Part shown: positions 23,531 through 31,975 of the stretch, one piece after another
Layout of the letters: the number at the start of each line of letters is the position of its first letter
Numbering within the stretch: the first letter of the stretch is position 1
Source: UBA2357 sp002344625
GTDB taxonomy: Bacteria; Pseudomonadota; Gammaproteobacteria; Burkholderiales; Rhodocyclaceae
DNA length: 64,000 nt
Assembly: GCA_937995335.1 (NCBI GenBank)
Contig: CALKIH010000025.1
Coordinates: forward strand, 1-64,000
Direction: 5' to 3'
Program-made: the position numbers and the translations under genes
Notes under the pieces: model-generated
The model's input: the letters and a program-made list of their open reading frames with translations, nothing else
Databases searched by the model: none
What the model was told of the DNA's origin: nothing

Positions 23531-24994
23531 TCACGCCTGCTGGCGCGCCGCCAGTTCGCCCAGGGTCATCAGCGCGTGCACATGCCGATCCGAAAACGCG
23601 TAGCACCCCGACAGCCTGATATGGCGGGTGTAACGGCCGCTGGGCGAGTAGAGGCTGCCCGGCGTGATGCTGATGTTGTGCGCGAGCGCGGCGTCGAACA
23701 AGGCGTCGGCATTGCAGCCGTCAGGTAGTTCCACCCATACCAGGAAGCCGCCGGTGGGCAGGGTGGCGCGGGTGCCGGTGGGGAAGGCCGTGTCGATCAG
23801 CCCGCGCAGGCGGTCGACCCGGCCCGCATAGGCGCGCCGCAGCCGGCGCAGGTGGTGGGCATAGCCGCCGCTTTCGAGAAACAGCCCCAGCGCCTCGGCG
23901 AGCAAGGCCGGCTGTGCCACCGACGAGCAGAACTTCAGCTCGGCCAGGTCGCGCCGAAAGCGTCCGCCTTCCATCCAGCCGACCCGCAGGCCCGGCGCCA
24001 GGGTCTTGGTGTACGAGGCGCACACGATCACCCAGCCGTCGCGGTCGAAGCTCTTCGCCACCGGCTGCAAGGGCGTCGCGTACTGCAGTTCGGCATACAG
24101 CGCGTCCTCGATCACCGGGATCCGGTACTGGTTCGCGAGTTCGGCAAGCCGCTTCTTGCCCGTGACCGGCATGCTGGTGCCAAGCGGGTTGTGCACCGTG
24201 GGCATGCACACCACGGCCTGGATGCGCTTTTCCGACAGCAGCAGTTCCAGGGCGTCGAGCGACAACCCGGTATCGGGATGGGTCGGCAGCTCGATGGTCT
24301 TGAGCCCGAGGCGGTCTGCGAGCGGGATCAGGTTGAAGTAGGTCGGGGATTCGAGCGCGATCGCATCGCCCGGGCGGGTGACGGCGCGCAAGGCGAGCTG
24401 CAGTGCTTCCATGCAACCGTTGGTGAGCAGGATGTCGTCCGCGGCGAGCGTCATGCCGAGATCCGCAGCATGCCGGCAGATCTCCCGGCGCAGGCGGATC
24501 GGGCCGGGCGGCAGCGAGTAGTCGGTCACCAGGGTGGCCTGCCGGCGCGCCAGCTCCGACACCAGCCGGGCGAGCTTCTCGCCCGGGTAGAGGTCGCCGC
24601 CTTTGGGGGTCGCGAGTGACAGATCGATCGTGTCGGGGCTCGATTGTGCCGCGACCACCCGGGTGATCCGGTTGAGTACCGCGACCTCGACCGTGCGCGC
24701 CGAGCCGGGCGTGGAAGAGACTCCCGGCGGCGGCGACGCCAGGCGCGCGCGGACGAAGTAACCGGCCTGCGGGCGCGCCTCGACCAGGCCGCAGGATTCG
24801 AGGTGGCGATAGGCCGCAAGCACCGTGTTGATGCTGAGGGCACGGCTCCTGGCCGCCTCGCGCACCGACGGCAGGCGCGCGCCGGGGGGCAGGCGGCCGT
24901 CGTTCATCGCGCCGCGCAACTCGTCGGCCAAGACCTGGTAGAGCGGTACCTCGCGCATGGGCGAGCGTGCTGTGTCGGTCGCGAGCGGCGTCAT
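23531..24994 (-). CDS. MocR/PdxR-family regulator (GntR HTH + aminotransferase fold)
   Basis: This 487-residue protein has an N-terminal GntR winged helix (LYQVLADELRGAMNDGRLPPG...ALSINTVLAAYRHL) and an aminotransferase class I domain with the PLP lysine region CASYTKTLAPGLRVGW. MocR proteins bind PLP or its aldimines and regulate nearby genes. The divergent LysE-type exporter, about 180 bases away, is the obvious target. It is tail to tail with the cytidylyltransferase, 12 bases apart. Confidence 0.9.
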   Translation of the reverse strand: MTPLATDTARSPMREVPLYQVLADELRGAMNDGRLPPGARLPSVREAARSRALSINTVLAAYRHLESCGLVEARPQAGYFVRARLASPPPGVSSTPGSARTVEVAVLNRITRVVAAQSSPDTIDLSLATPKGGDLYPGEKLARLVSELARRQATLVTDYSLPPGPIRLRREICRHAADLGMTLAADDILLTNGCMEALQLALRAVTRPGDAIALESPTYFNLIPLADRLGLKTIELPTHPDTGLSLDALELLLSEKRIQAVVCMPTVHNPLGTSMPVTGKKRLAELANQYRIPVIEDALYAELQYATPLQPVAKSFDRDGWVIVCASYTKTLAPGLRVGWMEGGRFRRDLAELKFCSSVAQPALLAEALGLFLESGGYAHHLRRLRRAYAGRVDRLRGLIDTAFPTGTRATLPTGGFLVWVELPDGCNADALFDAALAHNISITPGSLYSPSGRYTRHIRLSGCYAFSDRHVHALMTLGELAARQQA

Positions 24995-25178
24995 CTTCGG
25001 TCCGGGCGGCGAGGGTTACAGGTGCGGGGCCGTTGTAAGGGTACAGGCGTGTTAATGGGGGATTGTGTCCAGTATAAATTCAATTTCGTGAATCTGTAAC
25101 TATCGTTCGCGAAGGTTCACACTGTGCGGGTCGAATCGCGGATCCAATTGCCGCGAACAATCCAGACAGGAGCCGACC

Positions 25179-25778
25179 ATGCTCGACCTTCCGCTCATGA
25201 CTTATGTCGCAACGATGTCGGTGACCCCCGGCCCGAACAACCTGATGCTGGCCGCCAGCGGCGTGAATTTCGGATTCCGCCGCACGGTGCCGCACATGCT
25301 GGGGATCAGCATCGGCCATGGCGTGCAGGTGATGCTGGTCGCGAGCACGATCGCCTGGGTCATGGTGTGGCTGGACGCGCTGCGCCTGCCGCTGGTGCTG
25401 GCGGGCTGCGGCTACCTGCTGTGGCTGGCCTGGCGCCAGGCGCACGCCGGACAGCCGGGCGCGGGCGGAAAGGCCCGCCCGCTGGGCTTCGTCGGGGCGG
25501 CGCTGTTCCAGTGGGTCAATCCCAAGGCGTGGATGATGGTGGTCAACGTGGCGATCCTGTTTCTGCCGCGCGCCAGTGCCTGGGACGGGGCGCTGCGGCT
25601 TGCTCTGATCTGTGCCCTGGTGAATCTGCCGTGCATCGCGCTGTGGGCGATGGCCGGCGACCGCATGCGCGCCTGGATGAAGAATCCGCTGGCGTTGCGC
25701 ATGTTCAACTACGGCATGGCGCTGCTGCTCGCAGCCACCGCCGCCTGGATCGTCTACGACGAATCGTTCGCGGCCTGA
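25179..25778 (+). CDS. LysE/RhtB-family amino-acid exporter
   Basis: This 199-residue protein with about six membrane segments begins LMTYVATMSVTPGPNNLML, the family signature. It exports an amino acid or similar small molecule from the cytoplasm. AGGAG lies 7 bases before the ATG. It is divergent from a MocR regulator that probably controls it; the ligand cannot be read from the sequence. Confidence 0.92.
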   Translation: MLDLPLMTYVATMSVTPGPNNLMLAASGVNFGFRRTVPHMLGISIGHGVQVMLVASTIAWVMVWLDALRLPLVLAGCGYLLWLAWRQAHAGQPGAGGKARPLGFVGAALFQWVNPKAWMMVVNVAILFLPRASAWDGALRLALICALVNLPCIALWAMAGDRMRAWMKNPLALRMFNYGMALLLAATAAWIVYDESFAA

Positions 25779-25867
25779 GCGGTGGGCGCCCGGTGCGGCG
25801 CATACCGGAATGACACCGAGGCGCGCGACGCCGTACAATTCGTGCTTACCCTTCTGGAGCGGCAAAG

Positions 25868-26053
25868 ATGGCGATGTACGAGTCGGAACACACCAAGTTC
25901 ATGCGCGAATGGATGGCGAAGCATCCGCAGGAACTCGAAGAGCAGAAAAAGGGCCGCGCCCTGTGGTGGGACAAGCCGCAGCCGCTGCAAACCCAGGAAG
26001 ACCGCGATGCCAAGGTGCCGGTCAAGCCGTACTACTACGACGCCAATCACTGA
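25868..26053 (+). CDS. DUF3460 family small protein
   Basis: This 61-residue charged soluble protein (YESEHTKFMREWMAKHP...ALWWDKP...VKPYYYDANH) matches DUF3460, a short betaproteobacterial family of unknown function. GGAG is placed 7 bases before the ATG. It supports a betaproteobacterial origin for the window. Confidence 0.88.
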   Translation: MAMYESEHTKFMREWMAKHPQELEEQKKGRALWWDKPQPLQTQEDRDAKVPVKPYYYDANH

Positions 26054-26122
26054 CGCGGTGCATCGCAGGCGTTCGGGCCACTGCGCGCGCGTACGTCCGG
26101 CGCGTGCCGGATAGGGTTGTCG

Positions 26123-27559
26123 ATGTCTCTGCCTGAAGTGTTCGTGCTGGTCGATGTCGAAACCACCGGCGCCAACCCGGTGACCGACCGGATCACCGAG
26201 ATCGCCATGGTCCGGGTCGAGGCCGGCGAAGTCGTGGCGCGCTGGGAAAGCCTGGTCAATCCGCAGACCCACATCCCGGCGCTGATCCAGCGCCTGATCG
26301 GCATCACCGACGAGATGGTGGCCACCGCGCCGGTCTTCGCCGAGCTGGCCGAGCGGGTGCGCGCGCTGGCCGGCGGGGCGGTGTTCGTCGCCCACAACGC
26401 GCGCTTCGACTACGGCTTCATCTGCAACGCTTTCACCCGCATCGGCGAGGTTTTCGACGCGCCGGTGCTGTGCACGGTGAAGCTTTCGCGTGCGCTCTAT
26501 CCCGACCACCATCGTCATGGTCTCGACGCGCTCATCGAGCGCCATGGCTTCAGTTGCGACGCGCGCCATCGGGCCATGGGCGACACCGAGGTGCTGTGGC
26601 AGTTCATGCGTACGGTGCGCGATGGTTTTGCCGACGCGGTGCTCGCCAAGGCCTGCGAACGCGCGATGAAGCTGCCGCCGCGGCCGGCCGGGCTTCCCGC
26701 GGGGGTGCTCGAGGGCCTGCCGGATGCGGCGGGCGTTTACTGTTTCTTCGGTGAGAACGACCTGCCGTTGTACGTCGGCAAGAGCGCCAGCCTGCGGGCG
26801 AGGGTCACGGAGCATTTCGGCGCCGCGGGCCGCAAGGGCAAGGAGGCCGACCTGGCGCGCCAGGTGCGCAGGGTCGACTGGCAGGAGACGGCGGGCGAGC
26901 TGGCCGCGCTCCTGCTCGAAGCCGAGCTGGTGAAACGAGACCGGCCGGTGCACAACCGCATGCAGCGTGCCAGCGGCACGGCGTTCGCGCTGCAGTTCAT
27001 TGCCGACCGCAAGCGCCCGCCGCTGTTCAAGCGGGTGTTGATAGACGGCAGCGATCCCGCCACCTGGGGGGCGCTGTACGGTCTCTTCCGCGAACGCAAG
27101 GAGGCCGATGCGCTCATGCGCGAGATGGCGGCCGCCTACCGGCTATGTCCGCGCCGTCTCGGCCTCGAGCCGAGCGGCAAGGGGGCTTGCATGGCGCACC
27201 AGATGAAGCGGTGCGCGGGGGTGTGCGCCGGCGCGGAAAGCCTGGCGAGCCATGACGAGCGTCTGTTGGGGGCACTCGCCGCGGTCCGCCTCAAGCCGTG
27301 GCCGTGGGAGGGGGCGGTGGTGGTCGTGGAGCATGCCGCGCACTCGGGCCGGACGGCGTTTCATCTGATCGACCACTGGTGTCATCTGGGCAGCGCGGAT
27401 GCGGCGGCGACCTTCGACGCGCTGCTGGCCGCGCCGCCGCCGCGGCGCTTCGATCTCGACACTTGCAGGCTGCTCCAGCGTTGGCTGGCGGCGCCGGCCA
27501 ACAAGGCGCAGGCGCAGCCGGCGCCGCTTCAGACGGCGAGACTCATCAGCCCCGAGTAG
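26123..27559 (+). CDS. DnaQ-like 3'-5' exonuclease fused to GIY-YIG nuclease
   Basis: This 478-residue protein has an N-terminal DEDDh exonuclease (VDVETTGANP, VAHNARFDYGF, HRAMGDTEVL; residues about 1-170), then a GIY-YIG endonuclease like UvrC/Cho (GVYCFFGENDLPLYVGKSASLRAR; about 200-280), and a C-terminal region with CPRRLGLEPSGKGACMAHQMKRCAGVC, also seen in UvrC-like proteins. It is probably a DNA-repair nuclease. The 3' end overlaps the convergent crp/fnr-type gene by 31 bases. Confidence 0.87.
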   Translation: MSLPEVFVLVDVETTGANPVTDRITEIAMVRVEAGEVVARWESLVNPQTHIPALIQRLIGITDEMVATAPVFAELAERVRALAGGAVFVAHNARFDYGFICNAFTRIGEVFDAPVLCTVKLSRALYPDHHRHGLDALIERHGFSCDARHRAMGDTEVLWQFMRTVRDGFADAVLAKACERAMKLPPRPAGLPAGVLEGLPDAAGVYCFFGENDLPLYVGKSASLRARVTEHFGAAGRKGKEADLARQVRRVDWQETAGELAALLLEAELVKRDRPVHNRMQRASGTAFALQFIADRKRPPLFKRVLIDGSDPATWGALYGLFRERKEADALMREMAAAYRLCPRRLGLEPSGKGACMAHQMKRCAGVCAGAESLASHDERLLGALAAVRLKPWPWEGAVVVVEHAAHSGRTAFHLIDHWCHLGSADAAATFDALLAAPPPRRFDLDTCRLLQRWLAAPANKAQAQPAPLQTARLISPE

Positions 27560-28218
27560 TCGGTCAGGCGTATCGCACGATGCCCCTGGGAGCGGATGAA
27601 GCCTTCGCGCGCGAAGCGGCTGAGCACCCGCGAAAAGCTCTCGGGGGTCATGTTGAGCTGCGATGCGATGGTCTGCTTGCTGGCGCACAGCTTCACTTCC
27701 GGCGTGTTCGAGTCGCCGTTGGCATGGTGTACCAGGTAGTGCGCGACCCTTTGCATGCTGCTGCGCTGTTCGCACTGTTCGATGCCGGATACCAGCGCCG
27801 ACATCCGCGCCGACAGACAGGCGAGCAGATCTTCGCCCAGCCCGCTCGCTTGCCGCATCGCCTTGCGCAGCGCGCCGGCCGGCACGAACAGCACCACGCT
27901 GTCACAGGTCGCCTGCGCGGCCAGGGACTGGGGCGCGTCCGAGAACGCGCATTCCTCACAGAAACTGTCGCCCATGCCGACCAGCCGCACGATCCGCTCC
28001 GCGCCGCCGCTCGAGATCAGGAACAGCTTTACCGCGCCCTCCACCAGCAGATACATTCCGCTGGGGCGGTCGCCGCGATGTACGATCAACTCGCCGCGGT
28101 GCGCGTGCTGCACGCGAACCGCCCCGGCGAGCTCGTCGCGGGTGCGGGCGTCGATGTCGTTGAAGGGGGCGAACCGGGTCAGGGTTCGGGCCGCGTAGAC
28201 TTGGGTTGCAAGTGCCAT
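27529..28218 (-). CDS. Crp/Fnr-family regulator
   Basis: This 229-residue regulator has a cyclic-nucleotide-type sensor barrel (HRGELIVHRGDRPSGMYLLVEGAVKLF...) and a C-terminal HTH (SKQTIASQLNMTPESFSRVLSRF) with the E..SR recognition pattern of FNR-like proteins. There is no N-terminal Cys cluster, so oxygen sensing by the classic FNR iron-sulphur cluster is unlikely; a DNR/NnrR-like nitrogen-oxide sensor would fit the narXL neighbours. The start ATG 28218 lies about 100 bases from the NarL site shared with narX. Confidence 0.85.
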   Translation of the reverse strand: MALATQVYAARTLTRFAPFNDIDARTRDELAGAVRVQHAHRGELIVHRGDRPSGMYLLVEGAVKLFLISSGGAERIVRLVGMGDSFCEECAFSDAPQSLAAQATCDSVVLFVPAGALRKAMRQASGLGEDLLACLSARMSALVSGIEQCEQRSSMQRVAHYLVHHANGDSNTPEVKLCASKQTIASQLNMTPESFSRVLSRFAREGFIRSQGHRAIRLTDYSGLMSLAV

Positions 28219-28320
28219 GATCGTGATCGTCCGTTGAGCCTGGATGCATTGGGTCGATAGCAGTCTAGGAGGGGTGACGATGTGCCGCCATGCCGGGCCG
28301 GGCCGGAGGGTGCTCGCAAC

Positions 28321-28336
28321 TACCTCTTTAGAGGTA
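28321..28336. promoter_or_regulatory. NarL/NarP 7-2-7 binding site
   Basis: TACCTCT (28321-28327), two bases, then AGAGGTA (28330-28336) is a perfect match to the inverted 7-2-7 heptamer consensus (TACYYMT and its complement) known for NarL and NarP. It lies between the crp/fnr-type gene and narX, so phospho-NarL probably autoregulates narXL and may control the regulator gene too. Confidence 0.78.
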
Positions 28337-28445
28337 TGGGGGGTACGATGCAAGTATATGATTCTGAAAGAGATGAATTCTGTACTCGGGCGCCCGGGGC
28401 GCCCGGCGATCTTTGGAGGTATTCCCGACGCGTGCGGAGACGCCG

Positions 28446-30374
28446 GTGTCGGTAGCCTGGTTGCGCCGCTGCGGCGCGCGGCTCGAAAGCCGGGCGATTC
28501 TGCTTTTGCTGGTCTCGGCGCTGCTGGCGGTGGGGCTGATAGGCGTGGTGGGCATGAGCGCGTCGGTGCTGGTCGCCGAAGGCGTGCAAGGGAGTGGCAG
28601 CGCAATCAACGTGGCCGGCAGCCTGCGCCGCTTCGCGCACCGCGCGGGCGCGATGGCGGCGGCGGCGGGCCTGGGCGGGCGCGTCGGGGCGGCCGATGTC
28701 GACGGCGCGATCGCGCAGTTCGACGAGGCGCTCGTGCACCCGGACCTGATCGCGGTGCTGGGCCGTGCGGAAAGCGCGATTCCGGCGGCCATCCACCGCG
28801 GCATCGCGGTTGCCTGGCGGGACGAACTCGGGCCGCGCATGAGGGCGCTCGGCGCGCTCGAGCCGGCGCTGCGCGAGCCTGAGCAATATGCTGGCTTGCT
28901 GGACGAAATCGACGTGTTCGTTGCCCAGATCAACACGTTGGTGACGGTCCTCGAGCAGGATGCCGAGGCGAGCATCAAGCATTTGCGCGCCACGCTTGCC
29001 GCGGCGCTGGCGATCACGGCCGTGGTCGTGATCGTCGCGCTCCAGTTGATGCGCCGCCGCGTGTTCGGTCCGCTGGCGGCGTTGCGCCAGGCGGCCGGAC
29101 GGATCGCGCGGCGGGATTTCACCGCGCGCAGCGATTTTGCCGGCAATGACGAACTGGGCGAGGTGAGCGGCGCGTTCAACGCGATGGCCGACGAGTTGTC
29201 GGTGGCGTATCGCGATCTCGAACAACGGGTGGAGCAGAAGACCGCGGACCTGGTGCGGACCAATCGGTCGTTGGCGCTGCTGTACAAGGTCATCTCGCGC
29301 CTGTATCACGCCCCGGCCAGTTCGGAAGCCTATTCCGAGGCCTTGACCGAGATCGAGCGGACCCTGGGCCTGAAGGGCAGCTTCGCCTGTATCGAGCCCA
29401 AGCACGGGGGGCCGGCCGCGGTGCTGTTTTCGAGCATGGGCGGATGCGCACGCCCCGACCAGGACGCGGACGAGGCGTGCCGCAACTGCCGCGGCAAGCT
29501 GGCGCCGTGGACCTATCAACTATCGGGCGATGCCGCGACCGAGGTATTGATGGTGCCGCTGCGCGACGCCGACCATCTCTACGGGATGTTGCGTTTCGCG
29601 TTGCCGCGCGGCCAGCGCCTCGCCGGCTGGCAGCAGGATCTGATCGAGGCCTTGTCGCGCCACATGGGGGTGGCGCTGGGCATCAGCCGCCAGAGCGAGC
29701 GCGAGCGCCTGCTCGGATTGCAGGAGGAGCGCTCGATCATCGCGCGCGAGCTGCATGATTCGATCGCCCAGTCCTTGTCGTACATGAAGATCCAGGTCAG
29801 CCTGCTGGCGCCGGTGGTGACCGATCCGGCGCGCCGGGGCGAGGCGCTCACCGTACTGGGCGATCTGCGCCAGGGCCTGGATTCGGCGTATCGGCAATTG
29901 CGCGAGTTGCTGTCGAGTTTCAGGCTGCAGATCAAGGGTGATTTTTCGCGTCTGCTGGTGACCACCGTCGACGAGTTCTCGAACCGCAGCGGCATCCCGA
30001 TCACGCTGGCGATCAACCTCGCGGGGTGCGAACTGCGCCCCAACCAGGAGGTGCATGTGCTCCATCTGATTCGCGAGGCGCTGTCGAACGCGACCCGGCA
30101 TGCCAAGGCCTCGCACATTCGGGTCGACCTGGGCATGACGCCGGCGGGGTGGGTGGAGGTGGTCGTCGAGGACGACGGCGAGGGCTTGATCTGGGATGCG
30201 CAGGCCGAACCCCATCACTACGGGATGGCGATCATGGGCGAACGCGCGCGCGGGCTCGGCGGCGCGCTCACGCTCAAGCCGACACAGGAAGGGGGGACGC
30301 GCGTGAGCGTGCGTTTCGATCCGCAGCGCGAGACGCGCGTCATTTCAGATCTGCCGGGCCGGGTATCGACATGA
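28446..30374 (+). CDS. narX: Nitrate/nitrite sensor histidine kinase NarX
   Basis: This inner-membrane sensor has TM1 (AILLLLVSALLAVGLIGVVG) and a periplasmic P-box-like INVAGSLRRFAHR that binds nitrate/nitrite in the family. TM2, a HAMP, a central Cys module (CARPDQDADEACRNC) and a HisKA_3/HATPase core follow, with phospho-accepting His437 in ELHDSIAQSLS. I chose GTG 28446 (642 residues) because GGAGA stands before it; TTG 28413 is an alternative. Its stop overlaps narL by 4 bases. Confidence 0.9.
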   Translation: MSVAWLRRCGARLESRAILLLLVSALLAVGLIGVVGMSASVLVAEGVQGSGSAINVAGSLRRFAHRAGAMAAAAGLGGRVGAADVDGAIAQFDEALVHPDLIAVLGRAESAIPAAIHRGIAVAWRDELGPRMRALGALEPALREPEQYAGLLDEIDVFVAQINTLVTVLEQDAEASIKHLRATLAAALAITAVVVIVALQLMRRRVFGPLAALRQAAGRIARRDFTARSDFAGNDELGEVSGAFNAMADELSVAYRDLEQRVEQKTADLVRTNRSLALLYKVISRLYHAPASSEAYSEALTEIERTLGLKGSFACIEPKHGGPAAVLFSSMGGCARPDQDADEACRNCRGKLAPWTYQLSGDAATEVLMVPLRDADHLYGMLRFALPRGQRLAGWQQDLIEALSRHMGVALGISRQSERERLLGLQEERSIIARELHDSIAQSLSYMKIQVSLLAPVVTDPARRGEALTVLGDLRQGLDSAYRQLRELLSSFRLQIKGDFSRLLVTTVDEFSNRSGIPITLAINLAGCELRPNQEVHVLHLIREALSNATRHAKASHIRVDLGMTPAGWVEVVVEDDGEGLIWDAQAEPHHYGMAIMGERARGLGGALTLKPTQEGGTRVSVRFDPQRETRVISDLPGRVST

Positions 30375-31030
30375 ACCATCCTCGCCAGACGGTCGTTATC
30401 ATCGACGACCATCCGTTGTTCCGTAAGGGCTTGATCCAGCTGCTCAGGACGATTTCGGGCTTCGACATCGTCGGGGAGGCGGCGAGCGGGCGCGACGGCC
30501 TCGCCTGTGTGCTCGAGGCGCGCCCCGACCTGCTGCTGCTCGATCTCAACATGAAGGAAATGTCCGGTCTCGAGGTGTTGCGCGAGGTGCGCCGCGCCGA
30601 CATCGACGCCCGGGTGGTGATGGTGACCGTCTCGGATGCCGAGGAAGACCTGGTCGCCGCGCTGCGCGCCGGTGCCGACGGCTACCTGCTGAAAGACATG
30701 GAGCCCGAGTCGATGATTGCCGCGCTGCAGGCGGCCGCGGCCGGGCGCATCGTGGTATCGGACGAGCTCACCCACCTGATGGCGGCCGCCCTGCGGCGCG
30801 ACCCGCGTCCCGCGTCGGCCACCGCGGCCGGGCTCACCGACCAGGAGCTGCGGATTCTCGAGCGCATTGCCGAGGGCTTGTCGAACAAGCTGATCGCGCG
30901 CGACCTCGAGATTGCCGAAGGCACGGTGAAGGTGCACGTCAAGCACATCCTGCGCAAGCTCGAATTGCGCTCGCGGGTCGAGGCGGCGGTGTGGGCGGTG
31001 GGCCATCTGCGCCGCGAGGACAAACGATGA
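30371..31030 (+). CDS. narL: Nitrate response regulator NarL
   Basis: This 219-residue response regulator has a receiver domain (IIDDHPLFRKGL, LLLDLNMKEMSG with the phosphorylated Asp, KDMEP) and a GerE-type HTH (LTDQELRILERIAEGLSNKLIA...KVHVKHILRKLEL). It is the cognate partner of NarX, joined by a 4-base overlap. It likely binds the 7-2-7 site upstream of narX and distant nitrate-respiration or denitrification genes. Its own 3' end overlaps the DUF2520 gene. Confidence 0.93.
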   Translation: MNHPRQTVVIIDDHPLFRKGLIQLLRTISGFDIVGEAASGRDGLACVLEARPDLLLLDLNMKEMSGLEVLREVRRADIDARVVMVTVSDAEEDLVAALRAGADGYLLKDMEPESMIAALQAAAAGRIVVSDELTHLMAAALRRDPRPASATAAGLTDQELRILERIAEGLSNKLIARDLEIAEGTVKVHVKHILRKLELRSRVEAAVWAVGHLRREDKR

Positions 31031-31956
31031 CGACGCTCAACATCATCGGCTGCGGGCGCGCCGCCAGCACGCTCGCGCGGCTGTGGCGGCAGCACGGCGT
31101 GGTGCAGATCGGGGCGGTGCTCACGCGCAGCCATGCCGGGGCGCTGGCGGCATGCGACTTCGTCGGCGGCGGGCGGGCGGTGGCCGAAATGGCCGCCATG
31201 GGGCCGGCCGGCTTGTGGTTGCTCGGGGTGCCCGACCGCGAGATCGCGGCCGCGGCCCGGCGCCTGGCCGGCTGCGGCCTCGTCCGGCCCGGCGATGGCG
31301 TGTTTCATCTGTCCGGATTCGGCGCGTCGGCGCTGCTGGCGCCGCTCGGCGCGCTCGGGGCGGGCATCGCCAGCGTGCACCCGGTGCTCAGCTTCGCCGA
31401 GCCGGGGCGCGCGCTCGACCAGTTCGCCGGCACCTTGTGCGGGGTCGAGGGCAGTGCGGATTTGTGTGCGCGGTTGACGCAGCTGTTCGCGGCCATCGGC
31501 GGCCACTGCTTCGCGCTCGACGCGGCGCACAAGCCGCTCTACCACGCCGCTTCGGTGTTCGCCTCGAATTTCCTGGTGGTCATCATGGACCTCGCCCGCA
31601 AGGCCTACCTGGCGGCCGGGGTGGCGCCCGAGACGGCCGACCGCCTGCTGGCGCCCCTGGCGCGTGGTGCGCTCGCGAACGTCATCGAGCGCGGCGCGCG
31701 GCATGCGCTGACCGGGCCGGCGGCGCGCGGTGACCATGCGGTGGTCTCGGCGCAGCAGCGCGCGGTGACGCAGTGGAGCGGCGAAGCCGGCGAGGCCTAT
31801 GCGGCGCTGACCGCGCTGGCCTACCGGCTCGCGTCGGAGTGCGGGAGCGACGCGGTTCCGGCCGGCGGGCCGCCCGCAGCAGGCACGCCCTCTTTTGGGG
31901 AGGATGCCGCGCAGCGACAGGAGGGCCGTCCACTGAGTGATCGCCGGCCGCGATGA
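31027..31956 (+). CDS. Rossmann-like/DUF2520 domain protein
   Basis: This 309-residue protein starts with a dinucleotide-binding fold (LNIIGCGRAASTLARLW) followed by a DUF2520-type helical domain (HKPLYHAASVFASNFLVVIMDLA). It resembles ketopantoate-reductase or proline-reductase-like oxidoreductases, but the substrate is unknown. It overlaps narL by 4 bases, so it is translated with the nitrate regulators, an unexplained link. The last 40 residues are Gly/Pro-rich and may be dispensable. Confidence 0.82.
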   Translation: MTTLNIIGCGRAASTLARLWRQHGVVQIGAVLTRSHAGALAACDFVGGGRAVAEMAAMGPAGLWLLGVPDREIAAAARRLAGCGLVRPGDGVFHLSGFGASALLAPLGALGAGIASVHPVLSFAEPGRALDQFAGTLCGVEGSADLCARLTQLFAAIGGHCFALDAAHKPLYHAASVFASNFLVVIMDLARKAYLAAGVAPETADRLLAPLARGALANVIERGARHALTGPAARGDHAVVSAQQRAVTQWSGEAGEAYAALTALAYRLASECGSDAVPAGGPPAAGTPSFGEDAAQRQEGRPLSDRRPR

Positions 31957-31975
31957 TGTGCCTGCACCCCACCCC

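Noticed and set aside
28219..28445. FNR box (TTGAT-N4-ATCAA) near the Crp/Fnr gene
   Set aside because: No match with both half-sites was found; only the NarL site is convincing.
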